From: Actinoplanes cyaneus
GTDB taxonomy: Bacteria; Actinomycetota; Actinomycetes; Mycobacteriales; Micromonosporaceae
Length of the DNA stretch: 49,671 bases
NCBI RefSeq assembly: GCF_016862095.1
Contig: NZ_BOMH01000060.1
Span: 1 to 49,671, forward strand
Reading direction: 5' to 3'
Numbering within the stretch: the first letter of the stretch is position 1; every line of letters starts with the position of its first letter. Of the stretch, positions 40,843-49,641 are shown one piece after another. Made by a program: the position numbers and the translations under genes. Under the pieces are notes generated by a model that made no database searches, had not been told where the DNA came from, and worked only from the letters and a program-made list of their open reading frames with translations.

Positions 40843-41188
40843 CACGGGTCCCTTCCGCCGGCGGACGGCTCTTCGCGCCCGTATTCCTGGAGTGCTCCCC
40901 AACGGGAGAATCGGCAATGTCGGCCGGCCGCTGAGCGTTGCGCCGCGCAGGTCGCCGGCCGAAGCTCAGCGTGATGTGTTCCATCGCCGCGTCCGCGGCA
41001 GGCAGGGCGCGCAGCCGCAGCTGGGTAGTGGCGCGGCCGGTGACCTCGACGACCTCGGCGGTGTGCCCGTCGACGGTCACGATCTCGCCCGGGGCGGTGG
41101 GGATGTGGCCGAGGTGGGCCAGGACCAGACCGGCGACCGTGGTGTAGTCGCCCTCGTCCTGCTCGTTGACCTCGACGGCTGGCTGCTG
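40843..41188 (-). pseudogene. Remnant of CorC/HlyC-family protein (C-terminal domain only)
   Basis: In the minus-strand frame directly after the stop of the adjacent cation-efflux remnant, the translation QQPAVEVNEQDEGDYTTVAG continues LVLAHLGHIPTAPGEIVTV, then DGHTAEVVEVTGRATTQLRL. This is the C-terminal transporter-associated domain of CorC/HlyC (DUF21/CBS) proteins, usually the last ~90 residues of a ~430-residue protein. The membrane and CBS parts are missing, no start codon or ribosome site precedes it, and its frame runs past the start of the chemotaxis receptor. I read it as a decayed fragment. Confidence 0.7.
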
Positions 41189-41790
41189 TCAGCTCGGCGA
41201 AGCGACCGTGTCCGGGCGGTAGATGTCCGGCTCGAGGTAGATGATCTTCGCGGTGGGGACCGCGGCGCGTACGCGGGCTTCGGCGTCGTCGATGGTCGCC
41301 GCGATGTCGCGGGCCTCGTCGTCGGCGTCGACGCCGATCTTCGCGGCCAGCAGCAGCTCGTCCGGGCCCAGGTGCATGGTGCGCAGGTGGATGACCCGTT
41401 GCACGCCGGGGGAGGCGAGCAGGGCTTTCTCGATGGCGGTGAGCTGTTCCGGTACGGCGGACTCGCCGATGATCAGGCCGACCAGGGCACCGCTGTCCTC
41501 CAGCAGAATGACCGGCAGTTCGGGGTTGCGGGTGCGTTTGATGAAGCCGAGCCAGCTGCGTACAGGCCGCCGAGGGTGAACAGGATGATCGCGACCAGGA
41601 ACGCGTAGACGTACCGTTCCCGGGCGTATCCGAATGGATGCAACGCCGACGCCGGCCGTTTCGCCCGTCGTCCGCCGACCAGCAGCAGCACCTGGTTGGT
41701 CGAGTCGGCGACCGAGTGCACCCCCTCGGCCAGCATCGACGCCGACCCGGTGATCGCGGCCGCGACGAACTCAGCATGTCCGATGGCGCA
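41189..41790 (-). pseudogene. Decayed cation diffusion facilitator (CDF) transporter
   Basis: Two frames together spell a damaged CDF transporter. The N-terminal part (about 41570-41790) reads FVAAAITGSASMLAEGVHSV, ADSTNQ, HPFGYARERYVYAF and LVAIILFTLGGLYA. After a frame change the sequence resumes SWLGFIKRTRNPELPVILLE, DSGALVGLIIGESAVPEQLT, then VIHLRTMHLGPDELLLAAKI, ending PSTVASPS-type residues before a stop. Compared with intact ~310-residue CDFs, the start, the segment after TM3 and the segment between GLI and IGESA (normally further helices) are lost. With at least two deletions and a frameshift, it cannot make a working exporter. Confidence 0.82.
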
Positions 41791-41926
41791 CAGAGGTCGG
41801 AATCCTGACTTTCGTGCCGGTATCCGCCACCGGATCGCAGATCCTCGATCAATCACGTTTGGCATTCGCCCACACCTGGGAATCCCTGATCCGGCAGCCA
41901 CCCGAAAGCTTGACTAGGAGCGGACC

Positions 41927-42196
41927 GTGGAAGTTACCGGCATTCTCGCCGCCATCATCATCGGCTTGGTCATCGGCGCTCTCGGCCGTCTCGTCGTCCC
42001 CGGCAAGCAGAACATCCCGATCTGGCTGACCATGCTCATCGGTGTTGTCGCTGCGCTCATCGGCACCTTCCTCGCGGCCGCTATCGGCGTCGATGAGACC
42101 GACGGCGTCGACTGGATCGAACTTGCCATTCAGGTCGGCCTGGCCGCAGTGGGCGTCGCCATCGTCGCCGGCGCCCGCGGGCGCCGCGGCCACTGA
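41927..42196 (+). CDS. GlsB/YeaQ/YmgE-family small membrane protein
   Basis: An 89-residue protein with three hydrophobic helices: ILAAIIIGLVIGALGRLVVP, WLTMLIGVVAALIGTFLAAA and LAIQVGLAAVGVAIVAGA. The glycine-rich spacing and the GRLVVPGKQNIPIW loop are typical of the transglycosylase-associated GlsB/YeaQ family, which is linked to general stress and envelope maintenance; the molecular role is not settled. GTG start, six bases after AGGAG. Single gene, ended by a strong hairpin. Confidence 0.9.
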   Translation: MEVTGILAAIIIGLVIGALGRLVVPGKQNIPIWLTMLIGVVAALIGTFLAAAIGVDETDGVDWIELAIQVGLAAVGVAIVAGARGRRGH

Positions 42197-42210
42197 TCCT
42201 GCACCGCTCC

Positions 42211-42247
42211 CGAGACGACCGCCGGCCATCAGCCGGCGGTCGTCTCG
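42211..42247. terminator. Terminator after GlsB-like gene
   Basis: A perfect 15-bp stem (CGAGACGACCGCCGG / CCGGCGGTCGTCTCG) with a 7-base loop lies 14 bases after the stop. Confidence 0.85.
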
Positions 42248-42598
42248 CGTGGGACTGTAAGTAGAAGGGCTCTGTCTCACTTTCGTCACCATAGGCATCG
42301 CCTCGGCGGAATCCTGAGGGGCGGCCAGATCGGCCCGCGATGCTGGGCCGAGAACGCCCGGGGCTCAGCAACGTCGAGCGCCGTCGGGGCCGATACTCCT
42401 ACCCGCTGCGTTCGTGTGGTCCAGTGTCCCTCGGCATGCGACGGTGCTGCCGCTGATCACAGCGCCGGACGGCGGGCGGCAGGCTGGCCCGGCGAGCACA
42501 GCGGCCTGTGCTCGCTTTTGTGCCGTTGCGGGCGCTGTCGCGCCGGCAGCGAAACCAGGTGATGTACAAGGTTTTCACTGCGGCGTAACTTTCCTGTC
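42248..42598. other. 351-bp spacer without a supported gene
   Basis: No open frame with coding character. It contains GGCTCTGTCTCA (42268-42279), which resembles the ends of some actinobacterial insertion sequences, but no partner repeat was found. Close to the TetR start is a weak dyad, GTGATGTACAAGGTTTTCAC (42559-42578), which could be an autoregulatory site. Confidence 0.5.
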
Positions 42599-43198
42599 AT
42601 GGAGGCTCGGCGGCGAGGGTCCTACGCCAAGACAGCGCAGCGCCGCCGGGACATCCTGCGTACCGCTCTGGAAGTGTTCACCGAACGTGGCTACGAGGCC
42701 GCGTCGTTCCGGGAGATCGCCCATCGGGTCGGGATGAGCGAGACCGGTCTGGCCCACCACTTCGGCGGCAAGTCGGCCCTGCTGGCCGCTGTCCTCGCCG
42801 CCGGCGAGGAAGACGACAAGGCCCGATGGGGCGCAGACGGCGTCATCCCGCCCGAACGACTGCCCGACCTGGTCGCGCAGAACGCCGAGCGCCGCGGCAT
42901 CGTCCAGCTCTTCACCAAACTGTCGGCTGAGGGAACCTCGCGGGCAAGCCAGGCCCACGAGTACTTCACCGAGCGCTATGCGCGTCTCCGGCGGCTCACC
43001 GCCAACGATGTCCGAAGCAGACAACAGGATGGGACCATCCGCCCCGACGTCGATCCCGACGTCGTCGCTCAGGTGCTGCTCGCCGTCATGGACGGCTTGC
43101 AGGTGCAGTGGCTCTACGACCAGGACGTGGACATGGTCGCCGGGCTCGACCTGCTGCTCGAGACGTGGCTCGCGCCGCGCCCGTCCCCTGAGGCGTGA
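42599..43198 (+). CDS. TetR family transcriptional regulator
   Basis: A 199-residue repressor. The DNA-binding domain is at the N-terminus: RRDILRTALEVFTERGYEAASFREIAHRVGMSETGLAHHFGGKSALLAAVL, read in order across about residues 17-67. The C-terminal ligand-binding helices (about 75-195) are of the general TetR_C type, with a hydrophobic stretch VVAQVLLAVMDGLQVQWLYD. ATG is preceded only by a weak ribosome site (ACTTTCCTGTC), suggesting low or leaderless-like expression. A secreted GH3 gene starts 85 bases downstream on the same strand, so it may be a local regulator of that enzyme, sensing a glycoside or aglycone. Confidence 0.9.
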   Translation: MEARRRGSYAKTAQRRRDILRTALEVFTERGYEAASFREIAHRVGMSETGLAHHFGGKSALLAAVLAAGEEDDKARWGADGVIPPERLPDLVAQNAERRGIVQLFTKLSAEGTSRASQAHEYFTERYARLRRLTANDVRSRQQDGTIRPDVDPDVVAQVLLAVMDGLQVQWLYDQDVDMVAGLDLLLETWLAPRPSPEA

Positions 43199-43283
43199 CC
43201 AGCACCCCGGTCCGGTGACAACCGAAATCTCCAAGCGCATGCCCAGCACGCATGTGCGTCGCGACGCATGTCCGGGAGAAACC

Positions 43284-45242
43284 ATGACCAGAACGATCGT
43301 TTCCATCAGCATCGCCGTGGCGCTGGCCGCGGGCATGAGCCTGAACGCCCTGCCGGCCGCGGCGCACGGCACCCACCAGCCCGTGCTCGGATCCCGCAGT
43401 ACACCCATTCTGAAGATCGGCAAACTGTCGTTCCGCGATCTCGACCGCAACGCGAAGCTGACCCCGTACGAGGACTGGCGGCTGTCCGCGAAGGCCCGCG
43501 CCACCGACCTGCTGTCGCGGATGAGCCTCGAGCAGAAGGCCGGCCTGCTTGTGCACGGCACCCTGCCGACCTCCGGAACCGGCTACGACCTGGCCCGGCT
43601 CGGCCCACTGGCGGCCGACCGGCACATCACCACCTTCATCACCCGGCTCACCGCCGGACCCGCACAACTGGCCGCGGCGAACAACAGCGTGCAGGAACTC
43701 GCCGAGCGGCAACCGCTCGGCATCCCGGCGGTCATCTCCACCGACCCGCGCAACGGTTTCTCCGTCACCGAAGGGCAGACCGTGTCCCGGGTCGGCGTCA
43801 CCGCCATGCCGGACGCGATCGGTCAGGGCGCCGCCGGCGACCCCGCACTCACGCGGCGACTGGCTGACATCGTCCGGCAGGAATACCGGGCCGTCGGCAT
43901 CACCGAAGGCTTGTCACCGCAGGCCGACCTGGCCACCGAACCACGGTGGACCCGCATCGACGGCACCTTCGGCTCCGACCCGCAGAACGTGAGACGGCAG
44001 GTCCAGGCGTACGTCGAAGGATTGCAGAACGGCTCCGACGGACTCGGGAGCCGCTCGGTCGCGACGGTTACCAAGCACTGGGTCGGTTACGGCGCCCAGG
44101 AGAACGGCTACGACAGCCACTACTACTACGGCCGGTACGCGACCTTCCCGGGCAGCGCCTTCGCCACCCACATCGTGCCTTACCTCGGCGCGTTCGACGC
44201 GGACACCGCCGGAATCATGCCGACCTACTCCATCCTCAAGGACCTCGTCTACAAGGGCACGACCGTCCCGCAGGTCGGCGCGGGCTTCAACTCCTACCTG
44301 CTGAAGGACCTGCTGCGGGGCCGTTACGGCTTCGACGGGGTGATCGTCTCCGACTGGGGCATCACCGGCGACTGCCCGCAGCAGTGCCGCGACAACCGTC
44401 CGCCCTCATCGTTCATCGGCCCGTGGGGTGTCGGCATGCCCTGGGGCACCGAGGATCTGACCGTGGTCCAACGTTTCGCCTTGTCCATCAACGCCGGCGT
44501 CGACCAGATCGGCGGCTCCGACGTGCCCGCCAACGTCGTCGCCGCCGTCGGCCAAGGCCTGCTCAGCACCGCCCGGGTGAACCAGGCCGCACACCGGGTC
44601 CTGACCCAGAAGTTCCAGCTCGGCCTCTTCGAGAACCCGTACGTCTCGCCGGAAGCCGCCACCCGCATCGCCGGCAACCCCGACTTCCAAGCAGTCGGCG
44701 ACAAGGCCCAGGCCGCGTCGCTCACCCTCCTGACGAACCGCGCCGGCTTGCTGCCCGCCAAAAGGAAGAAGACCACCCGGGTGTACGCGTACGGCCTCGA
44801 CCCGGTGGCACTGCGCGATCGCGGCCTGACCCCGGTCACGAACCCGGCCGATGCTGACCTGACGATCGTGCGGCTCACCGATCCACGCGGCGGCGCCGAT
44901 CTGACCGGTCTCGACTTCACCGGCGCCGAGCCCGACTACCGGGCACTGCAGGCCGCCGCTGACGCGGGAGTCCCGACAGTGGCCGTACCCAAGCTGAACC
45001 GGCCGCTCATCCTCACCGACGTCGTCGACCGCGCCGACGCCGTGCTGGCCAACTACGGCGTCTCCGACGAGGTCCTCCTCGAGACGATCTTCGGGGAACG
45101 CGCTCCCGGCGGCCGCCTCCCGTTCGAGCTGCCGTCGTCGACCCGGGCGGTCGAGGCGCAGAAAGCCGACGTGCCCGACGACTCCATGGCGCCACTGTTC
45201 ACGAGGGGCTACGGACTCACCTATCCGCGCGGCCGCCACTGA
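43284..45242 (+). CDS. Secreted GH3 beta-glucosidase/exo-glycosidase
   Basis: A 652-residue exported enzyme. Sec signal TRTIVSISIAVALAAGMSL ending near PAAA|HG. The GH3 N-domain (about 60-390) carries LGIPAVISTDPRNGF, SPQADLATEPRWTRIDGTFG, VTKHWVGYGAQENGYDSHYYYG and the nucleophile Asp in GFDGVIVSDWGITGD. The C-domain (about 430-650) has the (alpha/beta) sandwich pattern and ends with FGERAPGGRLPFELPSS. Such enzymes remove terminal beta-glucose or xylose and would finish the oligosaccharides released by the GH9/GH10 enzymes elsewhere in the window; exact specificity is unclear. ATG after GGGAGAA; the longer open frame upstream is a shadow of the TetR gene. Confidence 0.92.
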   Translation: MTRTIVSISIAVALAAGMSLNALPAAAHGTHQPVLGSRSTPILKIGKLSFRDLDRNAKLTPYEDWRLSAKARATDLLSRMSLEQKAGLLVHGTLPTSGTGYDLARLGPLAADRHITTFITRLTAGPAQLAAANNSVQELAERQPLGIPAVISTDPRNGFSVTEGQTVSRVGVTAMPDAIGQGAAGDPALTRRLADIVRQEYRAVGITEGLSPQADLATEPRWTRIDGTFGSDPQNVRRQVQAYVEGLQNGSDGLGSRSVATVTKHWVGYGAQENGYDSHYYYGRYATFPGSAFATHIVPYLGAFDADTAGIMPTYSILKDLVYKGTTVPQVGAGFNSYLLKDLLRGRYGFDGVIVSDWGITGDCPQQCRDNRPPSSFIGPWGVGMPWGTEDLTVVQRFALSINAGVDQIGGSDVPANVVAAVGQGLLSTARVNQAAHRVLTQKFQLGLFENPYVSPEAATRIAGNPDFQAVGDKAQAASLTLLTNRAGLLPAKRKKTTRVYAYGLDPVALRDRGLTPVTNPADADLTIVRLTDPRGGADLTGLDFTGAEPDYRALQAAADAGVPTVAVPKLNRPLILTDVVDRADAVLANYGVSDEVLLETIFGERAPGGRLPFELPSSTRAVEAQKADVPDDSMAPLFTRGYGLTYPRGRH

Positions 45243-45247
45243 GACGC

Positions 45248-45298
45248 CCACGTCGCGGATGCCGTCGGAAGTGCAGGCCGGCGGCATCCGCGACGTGG
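45248..45298. terminator. Terminator after GH3 gene
   Basis: A perfect 17-bp inverted repeat (arms 45248-45264 and 45282-45298) around a 17-base loop starts 6 bases after the GH3 stop. Confidence 0.8.
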
Positions 45299-45389
45299 TC
45301 CGTTCCATCCAGGCCGGGTTCGATGCGTGCCGAAGACGTCGCGAGCCATCGCCCGCTGTTCACGGATCCGCGCCGAGCTGCCGGCGAAC

Positions 45390-46100
45390 TCAGTCCCCGG
45401 CGCGTAGCGCATCGGAGATCGACTTCGCGCCGCCGTGCGAACTGGCACCGCCGTCCACCGGGATCTCGGCGCCGGTCACGAACGCTGCCGCGTCGCTGAG
45501 CAGGAACGCCACCACGGCGGCGACCTCCTGCGGCGTACCGGTGCGGCCCAGCGGAGTCTCCGCCACGGCAGCCGTGCGGAACGCGGGAGCGGCCGAAGCG
45601 GTCATCGCGGTCTCGATGAAACCGGGGTGCACGATGTTGACCCGGATACCGCGCCGCCCGAGCTCCAGGCAGGCGGCATGGGTCAGGCCGCGCAACGACC
45701 ACTTGCTGGCGGTGTACGCGACCGGATAGTGCCCCTGCAGCGCGGCGAGTGAGCCGACGTTGACGATCGAGGCGCCGGCATCCATCAACGGTGCGAGCGC
45801 CTGAATACCGAGCATCGGCCCGGTCACGTTGACGGCGTGCACCTGCGCGAACGCCTCAGCCGTGACCTCACCGAGCCTGGCCCGCCACGTCGCCCCGGCG
45901 CAGTTGACCAACCCGCGCGGCCGTCGGCCATCCAGGTCGGCGGCCAGTTGCGCCCAGGCCGCGGGATCGCGTACGTCGAAAGCCCGGATCCTGTCCGCGG
46001 GTTCGAGGTCGAGCCCGAGCACCTCGGTGCCTTCTGCCCGCAGGGTGGCGGCGACAGCCGCACCGATCCCGGAGGCCGCGCCGGTCACGACAACCGTCAT
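45390..46100 (-). CDS. Short-chain dehydrogenase/reductase (classical SDR)
   Basis: A 236-residue NAD(P)-dependent oxidoreductase. Cofactor motif VVVTGAASGIGAAVA (TGxxxGIG), LGLDLEP after the second strand (Asp there suggests NAD preference), LVNCAGATW in place of NNAG, catalytic Ser in SIVNVGSLAALQG, Tyr and Lys in YTASKWSLRGL (YxxxK), and the terminal IPVDGGASSH. It is full length for classical SDRs. The start chosen is ATG 46100; the frame extends 91 codons upstream without coding character. Single gene; the substrate is unknown. It is convergent with the GH3 gene. Confidence 0.92.
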   Translation of the reverse strand: MTVVVTGAASGIGAAVAATLRAEGTEVLGLDLEPADRIRAFDVRDPAAWAQLAADLDGRRPRGLVNCAGATWRARLGEVTAEAFAQVHAVNVTGPMLGIQALAPLMDAGASIVNVGSLAALQGHYPVAYTASKWSLRGLTHAACLELGRRGIRVNIVHPGFIETAMTASAAPAFRTAAVAETPLGRTGTPQEVAAVVAFLLSDAAAFVTGAEIPVDGGASSHGGAKSISDALRAGD

Positions 46101-46382
46101 CGAGGGCTCCGCTGCACCGCGGTCGCGGCCCGGCCGGCAGTGGCCTGATGTGAGTGGTTGGGCACCGGTAACTCCCCTGGCAGATGGCGATGTCGTACCA
46201 CTGTGCCGGGGCGACGGCGGCTGCGGAAGATCGGTCCGGCGATGCCGGCCATAACTGCCGCTGATGGTCCCGGTGGCCTGTCCGGCACTACGACCACCCG
46301 CCGATGAAGGTTCGCGGGGCCTGTTCGCCGGTGTCTGCGGGCAGCGTGTCGGGGCGTTCAGCGGGCCGGCCAAACGAACCGC

Positions 46383-48677
46383 CTACTGCTGATCGGCGCC
46401 GGGCGGCTGGCTCGCCGTCCGCGAACAGTCGAGCCCATACCCGTCCTGATCGGGCGGCCCGGCCAGGTGTGCGCTGATCAGGTCGTGGCGGAACTGGTAG
46501 GCCGGGCCCGCCTGGCGGAGCACGCCCGCCTCGCGGGCCTCGCGCAGGAAGCGGGCGAGGCGCCACGGCAGCTGGCCGTTGGCGGCCAGCCACAGCCGGG
46601 CCACCGAGTAGGTGAACCACAGCGAACCCGAGCCGAAGAAGACGACGATGGCCGCGCACCCCATGATCAGGAATGGCACGACGACCCACGCGTCGTTGAC
46701 GTTGCCGCAGAGGACGTAGCCGATCGCGGCTGTCCCGGCGGCGACCAGGCCGGTGGTCAGCAGCAGCGCGGTCCGGTCGCTGCGCAGCAGCGAGTCGGGC
46801 GAGACCGCGACGGCGTCGGTGGCCGGCTCGACCAGCCCGCGGCCGACGGTCACGATGAGCCCGGTGATCAGCCCGGCGGTGCCGGCGATCGACAGCTCAC
46901 CGCCGGTGGGGGAGAGGCTGTAGAGAGCCACCCCGACGATGGTCGCGGCGACGATGCCCTGGTTCAGGCCGGCTCGCATCGTCCGCAACCGCGGGGTGGT
47001 GGCGCGCGGGCCGTCCCGCCCGGCGGACAGTATCTGGATCACCGCGCTCATCAACAGCCCGCCGACCACGAAGGCCAGAACAAGGAACAGCCCGTCGGCT
47101 CGGAAGAAGTCGGCGTCACTCGACATCATCTCGCCGGCATGCCGGTCGGCCTGACGCATCAGCTTGGTGACCACGGCGGCCAGGGGGACGACGACGAGCG
47201 CGGCCACCAGCACGTCGGAAACGGCCACGAGAACGGTGGCCGCTACGGTCGGCCCGCCACGACTGTGCACCGTCCGGGCGACGTTGAGGCCGCACAGCAC
47301 GCCGACGCCGAGCCCCGAGATCGATCCGATGGCCACTCCGGTGCCGTCGTAGGCGCTGCCGCCGGTCAGGAACGCCACCAACGGCGGGCCTCCGGCCAGG
47401 CCGATGATCGTGATGGCCAGCGCGACAAGTACGGCGATCGTGGTCCGGGGCACCGCCCGGGGCAGTTCCCACCACCGGTAGTTCGGGTCCTGAACCTCGT
47501 CTCGCAGGTGACGGGCCAGGAACGCCAGCCATCCCCGGGCCCGCTCCGCGTCGCCGGGATTCGGGTACGCCCCGGCCAGGAAGCCGTCGAGCAGGTGGTC
47601 CCGCACGTCGTCGGTGGTCGCGAGCTCGGTCAGTGCGGCCGGGCTGGCACGGTGATACACCCGCCGGGCCAGGGCGATCATGAGCGGCGTACGCAGTGCC
47701 GTCGCGAGCGGGCCGTCGGGCGCCCGCCGGATCTCGGTCAGCACGGTGTCCCACCGGGTGCTTCCGTCCACCTCGGGCTGGGTGAGGAACGCGGCCACGT
47801 CGGCCGGCTCGACCGGCTCGATCTCGACCACCGCCGCACGCGACAGCGGGCCGGCCTCGCCGACCGCCGCCTCGAACTCGGCGCCGCGGCAGGTGAGGAC
47901 CATCCGTACGCCGGAGCAGGCGGCCCGGTCCAGGTCCTGCAGCCCGTCCGGGAGCAGACGGTTCGGCATCTCGTCGAGACCGTCCAGTACGAGCTCGATG
48001 TGTCCGCTCTCGATCAGGCTGAGGACGGCGTCTGGTCCGCGTACGAACTCCGGGTAGCTCTCCTGGATCCGGCGGGCCGCCCAGTCCTCGACGCGCTCGG
48101 CCGGGTCCCAGCCGCCGGCCGACAGCAGCACCGGCGCGGGCCCGTCGGCCAGGTCGGCCGACGCCAGCACGTACAGGATCGCCGTGGTGGTCTTGCCGGC
48201 GCCGGGATCACCGAGGATCACCAGTTGCCGCCGTGGGTCATCGCGGAAGAAGGTGACCAGTTGGTGGGCGGCCGGGCGCGATTCGCCCGGTCCGCGCAGC
48301 AGCGAGCCCTGCCCGTGCCGGCCGGTGGACGCCACCGCCACCGGCCGCGTGGTCGGCCGCCAGCTCAGCCGCAGCGGCTCGGGCCGGGAGATCCGCCGCG
48401 CGCTCGCCTCCTCTGCCCACTGGGCCCGGACCGCCTGCCTCAGCCGGTCGGCCAGGCCCTCGGTCCGCGGGACGGATCGCGCCCGGCCGAGCATCCAGCG
48501 CATCACGGAGACCAGGGCCACCGTGCCGGCCAGCACGAGCGAGCAGAGTGAGATGACGTCGCCCGCCTTGAGCCCGTTGGCGGCCAGAACCGCCACGGCC
48601 GTGCCGGTCACGATCGTGCCGGCCCCGCCGGTCGCGATCGCCGACCGGATCCACCTGCGTTGACGCGACACGACCAC
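46383..48677 (-). CDS. Membrane-anchored NACHT-domain NTPase
   Basis: A protein of about 764 residues of the STAND class. Two N-terminal membrane helices (about 14-36 and 44-62) precede a linker, then the NACHT domain: Walker A GDPGAGKTT (near residue 156), Walker B LVLDGLDEMP and sensor LTCRGAEFE. The second half has about eight hydrophobic helices (from TIAVLVALAITIIGLAG to VVVPFLIMGCAAIVVFF), and the end forms a winged-helix-like segment (PWRLARFLREAREAGVLRQ, then FRHDLISAHLAG). STAND NTPases act as switchable sensors, often in antiphage or stress signalling. The start is uncertain: GTG 48677 lies 9 bases after AGAGGG, but GTG 48671 and the upstream 48719 are possible. Confidence 0.85.
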   Translation of the reverse strand: MVVSRQRRWIRSAIATGGAGTIVTGTAVAVLAANGLKAGDVISLCSLVLAGTVALVSVMRWMLGRARSVPRTEGLADRLRQAVRAQWAEEASARRISRPEPLRLSWRPTTRPVAVASTGRHGQGSLLRGPGESRPAAHQLVTFFRDDPRRQLVILGDPGAGKTTTAILYVLASADLADGPAPVLLSAGGWDPAERVEDWAARRIQESYPEFVRGPDAVLSLIESGHIELVLDGLDEMPNRLLPDGLQDLDRAACSGVRMVLTCRGAEFEAAVGEAGPLSRAAVVEIEPVEPADVAAFLTQPEVDGSTRWDTVLTEIRRAPDGPLATALRTPLMIALARRVYHRASPAALTELATTDDVRDHLLDGFLAGAYPNPGDAERARGWLAFLARHLRDEVQDPNYRWWELPRAVPRTTIAVLVALAITIIGLAGGPPLVAFLTGGSAYDGTGVAIGSISGLGVGVLCGLNVARTVHSRGGPTVAATVLVAVSDVLVAALVVVPLAAVVTKLMRQADRHAGEMMSSDADFFRADGLFLVLAFVVGGLLMSAVIQILSAGRDGPRATTPRLRTMRAGLNQGIVAATIVGVALYSLSPTGGELSIAGTAGLITGLIVTVGRGLVEPATDAVAVSPDSLLRSDRTALLLTTGLVAAGTAAIGYVLCGNVNDAWVVVPFLIMGCAAIVVFFGSGSLWFTYSVARLWLAANGQLPWRLARFLREAREAGVLRQAGPAYQFRHDLISAHLAGPPDQDGYGLDCSRTASQPPGADQQ

Positions 48678-48920
48678 GCCGTCCCACCCTCTGTCGCCGA
48701 CCCGGACCACCAAGATCAACGACTGATCCGGTCAGCGGTGATCGTGACGGTTCGGGTCGGAGCCGGCGGGCGGGCGGCGACAGCTGACTCCCATGAATCG
48801 AAGCTTCGTGCCCGCCTTGCTGCCACCATCCGAGAGGTGGGACCGGCGAGAACACGCATCGCGGTCTCGGCGGGCCGTGCCTGCGACGATCGAGGTACGG
48901 CCTCCGGTATCTTGCCGACC

Positions 48921-49592
48921 ATGCAGCCACGGGTGTCAGCGGCAGTGCCAGTGTGTTACGTCCGCGATATCGAAGCGAGCAGTGCCTTCTACTCCTTGTT
49001 CGGCTACACACAGGTGCGCGCGGGAGGTGACGGTGACAGCCGATGGTCGTACCTGCAATGCGGTGAGAACACCCTGTTGCTGGCCTACGTCCAGCCGCCG
49101 CTGATCCCGGTCGAACTCCCACTGCTGATCTACCTCTACGTGGAAGATCTGGCTGTGGTGAACGCCGGGTTGGACGCCGCTGCTGTCGACTACGAACTCA
49201 TCGGATACCCGGACCATGCGCCCGGCGGCGAGGTTCGTACGAAGGATCCGGACGGCAACGTCGTCCTGATCGGGCAGCGAGTCGCTGTGACGACGGAAAA
49301 CAGGGTGGTGCCGACCGGTGCAGCGGCACGTTCCTCCCTGATCCGACAGGCGGCCGAGGCCATCAGCCGCCGCGGCGGCGCGCCGGCGAACTGCCAGATC
49401 GGATTGCCGGACGGCGGCGCCTGCCCGGAGCCGGCCGAGTTGAAGCTGGCCGACCCGTGGGGCGAGACCGTGTGGGGTTGCAGCGCTCACGCCGATGAAG
49501 CGTTGCTCACCGCCCGCAGCGCTTTCATCGCCACTGAGGACGCGTACGGGTTGGGACCCTGGCTGCGTCATCGGCAGCGCCGCGGGCAGTGA
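48921..49592 (+). CDS. VOC (glyoxalase/bleomycin-resistance fold) domain protein with C-terminal extension
   Basis: A 223-residue protein. Residues 1-120 form one VOC domain: VPVCYVRDIEASSAFYSLFGY, YLQCGENTLLLAYVQPP, LLIYLYVEDLAVVNAGLDAA, then GGEVRTKDPDGNVVLIGQ at the metal-site end. Residues 121-223 are a separate extension with cysteines (PANCQIG, GGACPEPAE, WGCSAHADEA) that may hold a small metal or fold element; I do not recognise it. The start is the ATG at 48921; 87 upstream codons of open frame overlap the divergent NACHT gene and lack coding character. Divergent from the NACHT gene. The ligand or substrate is unknown. Confidence 0.82.
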   Translation: MQPRVSAAVPVCYVRDIEASSAFYSLFGYTQVRAGGDGDSRWSYLQCGENTLLLAYVQPPLIPVELPLLIYLYVEDLAVVNAGLDAAAVDYELIGYPDHAPGGEVRTKDPDGNVVLIGQRVAVTTENRVVPTGAAARSSLIRQAAEAISRRGGAPANCQIGLPDGGACPEPAELKLADPWGETVWGCSAHADEALLTARSAFIATEDAYGLGPWLRHRQRRGQ

Positions 49593-49602
49593 CACCGGCA
49601 CT

Positions 49603-49641
49603 GGATGATGCCGGGCGTAGCCACGGCACCCGGCGTCATCC
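49603..49641. terminator. Terminator after VOC gene
   Basis: A 13-bp stem (GGATGATGCCGGG / CCCGGCGTCATCC) with one G-U pair and a 13-base loop lies 10 bases after the stop. Confidence 0.7.

Noticed and set aside
42268..42279. Possible insertion-sequence end (GGCTCTGTCTCA).
   Set aside because: No matching inverted repeat, target duplication or transposase remnant nearby; too short to support a mobile element.
46467..48551. 694-codon plus-strand open frame opposite the NACHT gene.
   Set aside because: The opposite strand carries Walker A/B and membrane helices; this frame is low-complexity and motif-free.
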